Source of the DNA: Beroe forskalii
Taxonomy: Eukaryota > Ctenophora > Nuda > Beroida > Beroidae
Assembly: GCA_011033025.1 (NCBI GenBank)
Contig: WFMF01000009.1
Span: forward strand, 124,001 to 188,000
Reading direction: 5' to 3'
Length of the DNA: 64,000 bases
Part shown: positions 47,501 through 59,500 of the stretch, piece by piece
Layout of the letters: every line of letters begins with the position of its first letter
Numbering within the stretch: the stretch's first letter is position 1
Program-made: the position numbers and the translations under genes
Notes under the pieces: model-generated
The model's database searches: none
What the model was told of the DNA's origin: nothing
The model's input: only the letters and a program-made list of their open reading frames with translations

Positions 47501-50500
47501 ATTAATTTATTCATCCAGTGTCATTATCCACGAAACAAAAAGCTTGCATTTATTCACCTGCATCTTTTACATATCGTCACGTGCTTTTAATTCAACTTGA
47601 CTTTAAAATACCTTCATTTTGATCATTGCAAGCATTCTTAAAAACAATCCCGTACAACACAATTTTGTATTGATCACATGATCGTACAAGGATGGACAAC
47701 TTTTCGAACTTTCCTCTCCGGTCTCCAACTTTAACATGCCGCGCGTAACTATCATGCAGAGTGCTGGTTAAAAAGCACGACTGGCAGCGGAGATGCATGC
47801 GACGCTGCTGAATTTCAGTGCGATTAGTCAACGAATAAACTCACAGAACTTATTCGGCGGTTTTCTTGCTTTGTTGCTGGTTAATATGTGTGTGTTCGCA
47901 TGCTGATATTTTGTGCTGTTAGATCAGATATTCTGCTTCAAAGAGTCTTATCTTTATAGTTTAATTAATTTCGTGAAGTATGACATTAGGAGTTCAAAGT
48001 TCAAACTGATCTATTTCGTTTATTATCTTTGGAAAATTTCAGTTCAGAAAATTTTATTCCATTACGTATGATTACGTTGTCATAGAAGTAATCGAACAAT
48101 TTGAGTTTTGACCGGGTCATGATGGCATGTAATCTGCAAATCCTAGAATCTTCATTAACAGGAAAGAACATTAATGAAATGAGTCATAGATGCCATAAAA
48201 GTACACATATTCAAAAGCGGTATTAGAAATTTTCGTGGAAAGTTATATGATGACATGCCGAAGCTGTGCGATATTACCATGATTCTATAATTGACTGGTA
48301 TCGTAACAAAATGTTCCTTCTAATCTCTCACCAAAGACTTATGGAAGGATCGAATCACAGTACTTACCACTTTTGTATTATGTTTTGTAGATAAAAATAG
48401 TGTGGTCACCTTAGCTTAGACAGGAAACAGATATATTTGGGGCAAAAATTCTTCAATGCTGGTGATTCGTTTGGCACTGATTGCTGATCAGTTGATATTG
48501 ATTACATTAGTGAATTTTACGTCATAGTGGACACATATATTATGACATTATCTGATTTATTGCCAAATCGCTTGAGTTGCCTTTGGTATGCGAATGTAGT
48601 TCCTTTTCCAGCGATTTATTCCTTTCATATGACCGTCATTCCTTTGCTTTCTGTTGGTATGCTGTTTATTCAGTTGACTTGCATGAAGCCTTAAGCCTTT
48701 CTTTTTGACTTATTTTATTTGTTTCGATCTGTATCATCAATCATTGTGGATTTAGGACAAACAACTTTCTTTACAGTTTAATTTGGAAAATAGTTTCTAG
48801 ATATTTTACTTGTCAGTCCAATTGCTAAGTAAGTTGGACTCAAATCTTATATCTTTGAGGTATCTTATTGCTAAAGAACTCCAAATAAGCTCCAAATGGT
48901 AAGTTCCTACTTCCTCAGATAATTCTGCATATTTATGCATATTCCTCATACAATTCTGCATATATTTATCTCGGAGGAATGTTTGAAAAAACTCTTGAGC
49001 AGAGAATGTTTCCCCGAAATCAGTTTATTTCTTCAAGGAGACTCTCACCCTTTCCCTTCCCTCACAGGGTTACGGAACACTGGTAGCAACGCTGCTGGTC
49101 ATTGGCTCCGTGCTGGCTCAGGATGGTCCTGCACCTAAGATTTACTACGGAAACGACACTCGACCGGGAGAATTTCCATTCATGGTAAAGATTACCTGTG
49201 TCACACTCTACATTCGGTGTCACACTCTACATTTGGTGTCACACTTTATAACCGGTGTCACACCCAACACGTACCATAAATTTACAAGAATTCTTGGCAT
49301 CTTTTAACAAATGTTACCTACTGCCAAAAAGTGTCCTATAGCCCAAACAATCCATCCATTACGCATACCACAACCTTCGTCCACTTCATTTTGGGGTTGT
49401 GTAAAGAAACACACTTTGTAGATACCAAACACTTGACACAATAGCTGCTCGGACTGAACGGAACCACACTTCAGGTTAGTCTGGAATGGTCGGAAGCCTC
49501 CCACTACTGCGGCGGAGCTCTGATCGACCCCCGGATCGTCATCACTGCCGCCCACTGTGTCTTCGACGACTGGGGCGAAGTGCCGCACCCCTCCGGCCTT
49601 CACATCCACGTGGGGGCGTGGAACCTGTCCGACGAGGATGCGATGAGTGAGCGGATGAGCGTGGGTCGCATCCTGCCGCATCCAGACTACAACGGGTATA
49701 CGATAGAGAACGATATCGCACTGGTGATCCTGAATGATCCGGTGAATACGACTGATAGGATGATTGGACTGATTGACCTTCCGATGAATAACTCATTGTA
49801 TGCTCAGGGTAAGTACCGTTTTTAGCGCTGTCATAAACAGCGTCCTATTGAGTGTGTCTTTTACATGACTTCCTCGTCAAGTAAAAGACAAACTCTAGGA
49901 CCCTTTTAGCTACCAATCTCTTAACCAGCAACCACCCTCTTAACCAGCTCCCACACCATGGTAACCACACTCCTCCCCAGACACTCCCATCACCGTGATC
50001 GGCTGGGGTGGCACTGACGACGGTGCCCGGGTGGCTGACGTTCTCCAGAAACACGATTACGTCGTCTCAAACCAGACGGCGTGTAACGAGACTTGGTCAG
50101 AGAGGGGGTACCCCATATACCCCGGAATGATGTGCACGGGGGTGCCACCCCTGGACGGACACTCCTGGTTTGGAGACTCAGGCGGCCCGCTTTTCACTGA
50201 ATTCGGAGGTCAGTTAAGCAAATATGCATGTATGAGTTTATCGTAAACCTTCTATTGGAGGGCATACTGGAAAGAAGGAATTTATTCGAAAACTCAGTAT
50301 ACAAAAACACCGTTAAGGATTAGAGTTTTACGCTACTGAACTGCTGTTTTTAAAGAAAATCCACCACTGCTACAACAAACATTGAATTATTTTCCGCAGG
50401 TAACAAGATCCTGCTTGGTTTGACCAGCTGGGGAGACGACGACCCTTCCAACTACACCTACGACGTGAACACTGATGTATGGTATTACAAAGATTGGATC

Positions 50501-53500
50501 ATGGAGACGGTGAACCAGAGCAGCCGACCAGCAGAGTTTCATCTCCTCGGAGGGGATGGGGACAGTCATGGGGTCGTTGTGTACGATGATTTCGCGGGAT
50601 ACGGGACCATCTGCCGGGATTACAGCATGGGACCGGCTGAAGTGGACGCCATCTGTCACCACTTTGGATACGACCACGGGATTGCAGTAGATATCCACGA
50701 CTACGTTGATCGACAGAAGAAGGGAGTGAATTACTACGACTTTGACATGCCACACTTTGCCGTTTCGAAGATGCATTGCCATGAAAATGCCTCCAACGTT
50801 GCCAACCATAGCCACTGCCACTTTGATCCGTACCCCCACCACTCCCCCTGCTTCGACGGCGAACAGCTAGCTGTCCGATGTGCCGACATCCCTTGGGAAT
50901 TCGAAGTCGAGGAAATGCGAGTAAACGTGATGACCATGCCAACTGGATACGTGAAGGGAAAAGTGGAGTGCGACGTGCATGCCCACAAGTACGGCATGGG
51001 TCTCGACATGGGAAGCGAAGTGGGGGCGTACCTTCTCGATGTAGTGGACGAGGACGACATAGAGTACATCAAAGAGCTGAAGTGGAACAAGAAACGGGAG
51101 ACGTTCATGGGGAAGATCAAGACACGGGATTACGCCGAACACAACTGCTGGATGTGCTATGTGGAGCTGGAGGAGCAGGACGACTTCTTCGCTTTTGACG
51201 TGGAGGATTCGTGTGGTGGCATGGATTTCATGGCATTGAAGATGAAGGCAAAGAGGAGTGTCTACCTCAGGAAACTTGGAGAGCTCGGTGAATAGAGGAG
51301 GAGGATGAGGCAGTGATGAGGAGTGAAGAAGAACATTTGGTGGATGAAGAAGTTGCGGAAAAGTAAATCTTCAATGATTTGCTCTGCAGAAAGAGCCGAT
51401 GATGATTGCTGCAATTCGTGGACTTGAATACATGAACTAAAACGCGGACTATAATGTAGAATGTAGATGGACCTCTTTAGACTGTAGCAGGAACCTAACA
51501 GATTAAAAACATTTTACGACGAAATAGTGTGTACACTGTACACGAAGATACAATTTGTAATACCTATGTACAATTTACTGTATATCATGTTTATTCTTCT
51601 TAGAATTGAACGAGATATCATGGAAACTAGACAACTGATCTTAGAAACGATCAGCTTCTTCCCGAAGGGAGAAAAATATTTATAATATTTATCGCTGTCT
51701 TGAAAAACGTTCTATATTTGATAATTTTCCAAAAATCTTTGTAATTTATTCTGACCAGCTTTCCTATTTTAATAAGTTCACTATTATAAATCATGATGAC
51801 AAAAACGAGAAATGCGCGGAAGAAATTCTTGAATCTCTGTCATAATTTCTTGACAACTGTTAGTGGCGAGGTATTTGATACTCTTCAGACAGCTTAGTTT
51901 TCCCAGAAAAAGCATTCTACTTTTCATCTGAAAAGCGCCGTCAGGAAAAGTCTTTGCTTCTGAATAGCAGTGTCAGAAAGTGTCCTTACCTCTAAATAGT
52001 GTTGTCAGAAAGTGTCCCTTACCTCTAAATAGTGTTTTCAGAAAGTGTCCCTACTGTCCTTTACCTCTGAATAACGTTGTCAGGAAATGGCCCTGAAGGA
52101 GCTCGTGAAACTCCGTCCTCTTCTGACTCTCTGCCTCCCGTTCAGCTTCCACCTTGTCAATGATCTGCTGTCCCCGGGTCTTGTAGGACTTGCTGAAACT
52201 ACTCCTTCGAGCAGCTTCACCTGAGTGACGTCATTGATTAAGTTCGTCGAATTAAATTAAGTTTGCTACTTTTGACAAATGATAATGATCTCACTCACGT
52301 TTGAAATGGACGTATTTCCATGCGATACGGCAGCAAAATTCATTAAAATGTTATGGCAAACCCAAAAGTTATTCACATTTTAGCATTGTACAATGAAGTA
52401 TCTGTACTCACCCAAGCACTTGAAGTAGAGGGTAGGTGACACGTTGATTTGCTCTAGAATAGCGAACCGTCGCTTAACCCTAACCAGGTTCTCTGACACC
52501 TGAAAACGACTAATAATTTCAGAGCTTTAAACCAATTTTAAAAACCATTCTTCAATCGATATTCATTGGGCTGGCACTGCGCTAATCTTTGACAGATTCC
52601 GCTTTAGCTCCAAAATAAAATCAACCGGTACAAAAATCATTTCAAATGAGTACCATATTGTATATTACCATGGTAAGGCGACCGTCGCAGTTCCAGATGG
52701 CTTTCTGACAGTGGGTAACCCAGTTCAGTCTGATCAGCAGGTTCTGTGAAAGCTCCTGGGGGACAGTTAACAGTTAGCATATGCTTTTTGTACAAATGAG
52801 TTGCGGAATCGTCTCGCAGTCGAAGTTTTCCAGTAGTTTCTTTCACGCGCGGGTTTAATCTTTACTTGCCCCGTGTTACCTTATTTTTCACGCGCGGCGC
52901 GTATTGCGCAATAGCGCTTCTCCGCAGGGGATCTGAAAAACGCTTCTCGCATGCAGAACATTTTGCAGGATGCAAATATCTGCTTCTCACCCCTTTGGCA
53001 GCAAATCATGCGCAAACATTGCATAGGAAACAAGGTTCTTCTCACCCCTTTGGCAGCAGAGAACTTGTTGGCAAACTCATTCATCGTTCTGTTGTTGGAA
53101 TGTAGTCTCTTCAGCTGATCTCTGTGAGCTATCAGCAGATCAGCTAACACTGAAACGTCTCCCTGCACCATGAAACTCTCTTCCTAGGAGGGAAAGATAT
53201 TTACTATATTCGATACACTGGAAAATACATCAAACTAATTGATTAGATATTGAAATATCTAATTCCAGCGTCATAACATGCATTTTGGCCTTGAAAAAAA
53301 TGTTTAAAACTGAATTACTGAAGATGATTGATATACAGCTGCGTCATTTATAAACCTACCTACAGACTTACAGACTTGTATCTGATGACTGAATACGTAC
53401 CTGGCTACAGATTGTCTTGGCATTAGCAGCTTGCTCCTCACAGATCCGCTCCGTTTGTAGGAGCAGAGATTGGAGTTGGTGAAGACGTTCCTCTAGTCCC

Positions 53501-56500
53501 CGGATATCTCTCATACCTGGACAGAAGAATCATCGTCCATTCGGGGACTTTCATATCATACACCCATCAATCGAAAATGATCCGAACAAAAAGACAAGTC
53601 GAAGTGATCAAAAAAATGAAATCCTGGACCAAGAATGTGGTTTCGCCTCTGTCCCATACCGACTGGAATATCCAAGTTTGCCTTTTTATGTTTTTAATAA
53701 AGAAGGAGTCTTCAATATTATGAACCTGGAGCTTGGAGGGACTGTTTGACCTTATCAATCTCCTCCTGGACACGAGGTAGGAACGAAGTGTTGATCTGAT
53801 CGAGTGCCCGAGTACACTGGAGAACGAGGGAGTGGAGAGAGTTCTGCGAGTCCTGCGCTTCTATCCAGTGCAGCAGGGAGATGAACTCACTCTGGGAAAC
53901 AAGGGAGTGAAGATGAGTATCCCTTAGGATTTTTCTAACTCAGAGACGAGAAAAGTTCAGGGAAGGGATGAGGAAATTTTAGGCTTTGGGAGGGGATTGG
54001 ATAAAGATCGTAGGAAATGGGAAATTCTAACAGGGTTGGGTGCCTAAGGAGGGGGTGGGTGTTTTCAGTTTTGGGGAGGAGTAGGAGTTACCCGAAACCT
54101 CCCAGACTATTTCAGACTGAAACCCTCCTGTTCCCCTAATACCTTGTTATTGTTGAATGTTTGAAGTGAAGGAGACTGCTGTGTCTCTCCACTCCCCCTG
54201 TTCCCCTTACCTTGTTATTGTTGAACGTCTGAAGTGAAGAAGACTGCTGTGTCTCTCCACTCCCCCTGGCCCTCTTACCTTGTTGTTGTTAAATGTTTGA
54301 AGAGAAGGAGACTGTTGTGTATCCCCACTCCCCCTGTTCCCCTTACCTTGTTATTGTTGAAGGTTTGAAGGGAAGGAGACTGCTGTGTCTCCCCACTCCC
54401 CCTGTTCCTCTAACCTTGGTATTGTTGAATGTTTGAAGGGAAGGAGACTGCTGTAACTCCCCTATTCCTTACCTTGTTGTTGTTGAATGTTTGAAGGGAA
54501 GGAGACTGCTGGGTATCCCCACTCCCCCTGTTCCCCTTACCTTGTTATTGTTGAAGGTTTGAAGGGAAGGAGACTGCTGTGTCTCCCCACTCCCCCTGTT
54601 CCTCTTACCTTGTTATTGTTGAATGTTTGAAGGGAAGGAGACTGCTGTGTTTCCCCACTCCCCCTGTTCCCCTTACCTTGTTATTGTTGAATGTTTGAAG
54701 GGAAGGACACTGCTGTGTCTCCCCACTCCCCCCTACTCCCCTTACCTTGTTATTGTTGAAGGTTTGAAGGGATGGAGACTGCTGTGTTTCCTCACTCCCC
54801 CTGTTCCTCTAACCTTGTTATTGTTGAATGTTTGAAGGGAAGGAGACTGCTGGGTATCCCCACTCCCCCTGTTCCCCTTACCTTGTTATTGTTGAAGGTT
54901 TGAAGGGAAGGAGACTGCTGTGTCTCCCCACTCCCCCTGTTCCTCTTACCTTGTTATTGTTGAATGTTTGAAGGGAAGGAGACTGCTGTGTTTCCCCACT
55001 CCCCCTGTTCCCCTATCTTGTTATTGTTGAATGTTTGAAGGGAAGGAGACTGCTGTGTCTCCCCACTCCCCCCTACTCCCCTTACCTTGTTATTGTTGAA
55101 GGTTTGAAGGGATGGAGACTGCTGTGTTTCCTCACTCCCCCTGTTCCTCTAACCTTGTTATTGTTGAAGGTTTGAAGGGATGGAGACTGCTGTGTTTCCT
55201 CACTCCCCCTGTTCCTCTAACCTTGTTATTGTTGAATGTTTGAAGGGAAGGAGACTGCTGTGTCTCCCCACTCCCCCTGTTCCCCTTACCTTGTTATTGT
55301 TGAAGGTTTGAAGGGATGGAGACTGCTGTGTTTCCTCACTCCCCCTGTTCTTCTAACCTTGCTATTGTTGAATGTTTGAAGGGAAGGAGACTGCTGTGTC
55401 TCCCCACTCCCCTGTTCCTCTTACCTTGTTGTTGTTGAATGTCTGAAGAGAGGGAGACTGCTGTGTCTCCCCACTCCCCCTGTTCCCCTTACCTTGTTAT
55501 TGTTGAATGTTTGAAGGGAAGGAGACTGCTGTGTTTCCCCACTCCCACCTATTCCTCTTACCTTGTGGTTGTTGAAGGTTTGAAGGGATGGAGACTGCTG
55601 TGTTTCCCCACTCCCACCTATTCCTCTTACCTTGTGGTTGTTGAAGTTTTGAAGGGAGGGAGACTGCTTTGTCTCCCCACTCCCCCTGTTCCCCTTACCT
55701 TGTTATTGTTGAAGGTTTGAAGGGAGGGAGATTGCTGTGTCTCCCCACTCCACCTATTCCCCTTACCGTGTTATTGTTGAATGTTTGAAGGGAAGGAGAC
55801 TGCTGTGTTTCCCCACTCCCACCTATTCCCCTTACCTTGTTATTGTTGAATGTTTGAAGTGAAGGAGACTGCTGTGTTTCCCCACTCCCAGGACTTCCTC
55901 CTGGGTCCGGCTCTCTCATACTCTCCGTGATCCCCAGTCCGTGGTCTTTTGAACACCTTGTTAGGGGTTAAGTGACGGAAGGGGATTAAGTGATGTAAGG
56001 GGTTAAGTGACGAGAGTCTGATCATAAAATAGGAACATATTATAATGTGTGATACGAGGGAAGCCACAGGATTTCAACGCTACATCGTGCAGAAGACGTG
56101 AACGAAAAAAAAATTGAGGGGGGGGGAGGAGCTGTGACTTCAGCTTTTAGATAATTGAAACAAAAGCAATTGGGGAGAGAGAAAGCTAAGTAATGTCGCA
56201 AAAACAATAAAACTTGAAACAGATTATATTAATTATAGGGATAAAACCCAATAATTATTCAAACGTCCTCAAAACCTGAAAAAACATGTTATTCCTGCTT
56301 TCTGGCCAATTCTCATGTGGCAATACGAGGGAAACCACAGGGTTATAATGCTACATGATGCATTGGAGGTCCTTTTCTAGCTTCTATAGTCCATAATCTA
56401 TGAAGCATCATATTTTGGGGGGATGGTGTGGAATTATCAGTAAACTATTATCATTATTATCATATCAGCTAATGAAAATCGAAAAGAATTAAATGGGGGG

Positions 56501-59500
56501 TGAAAGTTGTTTCCCCAGCTTTAGATAAATGTACAGAATTAAATGGGGGGGGTGAAAGCTTTTTCCCCAACTTTATATGAATGTACAGAATTAAATGGGG
56601 GGGGGGGGAAGAAAGCTGTTTCCCAGCTTTATATGAATGTACAGAATTAAATGGGGGGGAGAAAGCTGTTTCCCCACCTTTTAGATAAATGTACCAAATT
56701 AAATGGGGGGGGGGGGGTTAAGCTGTTTCCCCAGCTTTTAGATGAATGTACAGAATTTAATGGGGGGGGAAGAAAGCTATGCCGTAGTATGGGCATTGGG
56801 CAAACTCGAAGCTGTCGAAACCTGAAGAAGAATGTTATTTCTGCTTTCTGGGTAACTTCCTGAAACCTGATGGGTTTTATGATGCCTGTTTAATCAATCA
56901 TAGCATGTAATAATACCGGATTTAGTTATAATCACCGACCATTGCCATGAAAAACTCTCGGAATTGTCTGTTCCCAATAACAGACTAAAGGATTTAGAGA
57001 ATTCATTCAGGAATTTAAGATTGAGCCAAGAATTTTTGCAACAATCGCAATTCGCTTCCGGGGCTCTCTACTTGCTACATTCCATTATCAAATATCAAAA
57101 AACCTCTTAAAAGTAAAGTCGGACCAACAAATTCAGCCTATTTCGTGTGTAATTATGTACACTGTACACGATATGTCAATGTATGGGACGGTCTGCTTTT
57201 GCCGCTTGATTGCCCCTGGCTAATGTAATTGTTCAAACATTTCCACGAACATAAAAAGATTATCTATTGAATTATTCGAATTTAATAAAATTACAGTAGG
57301 GAGAGTAATTCGCATGTTCTTGAAAAATACCCGGCGGTTTAGTGTTTGGTAAAGAATCTTTTGAGAGCCGGATCTTGTACTTTTTGAAGTAGAATAGCAT
57401 ATCTGCATCGTGTATTGTTTGATTTGAGTGCCTCTGTGAAATGAATTGGTCAGTGGAAGAGGATAAAACGCGGAAGTCGCCAGAAAAGCCATCTTTTGTC
57501 TCCATGCTTAGGTATTTGCTAATTGACTTGACAAAATATCTCGTTCACAGCGTATTAAGAATACAGCAACGTTTTGAATAATTAAGTAAAGCCAAAGGCC
57601 ATCGGTAACCAACCGCGTTTTGCCTGTTTGTTGTCCTATCATTCTCGCAGTGAACGACGGATGACCGATCAAAGCACGACCGACCCCTCGCTCTAACTCT
57701 GATTGGCCAATCTCAATCTACTCCGCAAAATACTCAAGAGATAATTTCAACTTTGCAGTCAATATGATTATCGAACATGTGCCGCAGAAATTGACTTTCT
57801 TGCGTTTTTGTAGTTCTTCATTCCCAATTTACAAATTCCCAGGGTCCAGTTTGACTCCGATTCCCGCTCCCGAACCTCCTCCTTCAACTCTGCTATCTCG
57901 GGTACCTCAGAGTCGGAGCGACGGGACGCCTTCTCCAGTGACGAGGAAATCGGTAAGGGTAATTTTATAATTACTAATGAATTATTCCTTAAAGAAGATG
58001 GATTCAATGATATTTTCTGAATAAATGAGCCAACTGTCAATCAATGTACTGGAATTATCTGATCTGTGTGCATTGCCTTGCTTTTTAATGACTTATTAAC
58101 GTCAATCCAAATATGCGGCTTAGTTCTGTTGCACCTTGTGTCGACATTGCTGACGATAACTCAAACAATTCAGGCAGTGTCGAGACAGCAGCGCTCATCG
58201 AATCCCGGAAACAGCTCCGTCTTGGTTCCGTCAACTCGCTCCAACGCTCTCTTCGTCATGTGATCAACTACAACGTTCTAGTGGCGGGAGAGTCCCGGTT
58301 AGGGAAATCCACCATCATCGAGCAGCTGCTCCAGAGCGAACGAACCGCTCCCCGGTCCAAGTTCGCTCCACTCGACAGCGCTTCATCACCTACATCCGAG
58401 GTTTTTACCTGTCGGAGCGAGTCAGTGGTCCGGACTATGATGCTGAAACACAAACGGTCGAAGTTGGTGGTTTCGCTGATCGAAACGCCCGGGTTTGGTC
58501 CGAGATCGATGGGGTCGGACTGTTGGGAGCCTGTGTTTGAGGAGATAGAAGGACGGTTGAGTAAGTATATGGGGGAGGAGAATAATATAAACCGGAGAGT
58601 AGTGGTGGATCACCGGATCCACTGTTGTATCTACTTCCTGTCTCCTTTCGCTTCCGGGTTACGCCCTGTGGATGTGGAGTTTATGGGACGGGCTTGCAAG
58701 GTGGTGAATCTCATTCCTGTTATAGCCAAAGTAGACACGCTTACGACCAAGGAGTGCAAGCGACTGAAGGGTAAAATCCTGGAGGATTGTGCTGAGCATA
58801 ATATCACGCTATTCCACCCTGAAATGTTTGATCTGGATGACTACATCGCACCTCCCTACACTGTGATAGGAGGAGAAAACACCGCTTCTGACGTGACGTC
58901 ATCAGGGAATGAAGAAGGGGAGAGTCCGCTGCCGGTGGTAGGACGGCAGTACCCGTGGGGATTTGCAGAGGTCACTAATGAGGAACACTGCGATTACGTT
59001 ACCCTCTACGACATCATCATGCGATCATGCATCGAGGATTTTATGGAGTACACGGATTCAGTCCTTTACGAGAGTTACAGGATTAACCATATGAAGTCCC
59101 TGGATGTGAACTCTGCGATAGAGCTGATCGACCCCTTGAAGAAACACCCCTCACCTACTCTTAATGCTCCTGTTGAGGAGGTTCTGACGGAGAAGGAAAG
59201 GTTGTTAAGGGAGAAGCAGTTTGAGTTGGAAAGATTGAGGAAGCAGGTGGAGCAGATTAGTCAGAGAATGTCGGAGGGGGTTCCGACTGGTCCAGCGATC
59301 AAAGAGGAGGAGGAAGGAGAAAACGGGGAGATGGGAAAGAATCAGGAGTCTCAAATTGTGGAAAAATCAGAGGAACATGAGTCTCAAATTATGGAAAAGG
59401 AGCAGAATCAAGAGTCTCAAGTTGGGGATAACAGGAAGGAGGGTGAGGGAGCAACAGAGGAGAAGCGTGAAGATGAGGAAGAAAGGCAGGAAGTTTTCTC

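Noticed and set aside
54623-55720. Plus-strand open frames rich in PTPPYSPYLV
   Set aside because: By-products of the 68-bp array, whose biological reading is the minus-strand exon edge.
57220-57505. Minus-strand 77- to 90-residue frames
   Set aside because: No domain, no splice sites in phase and located in the septin 5' region; likely chance.
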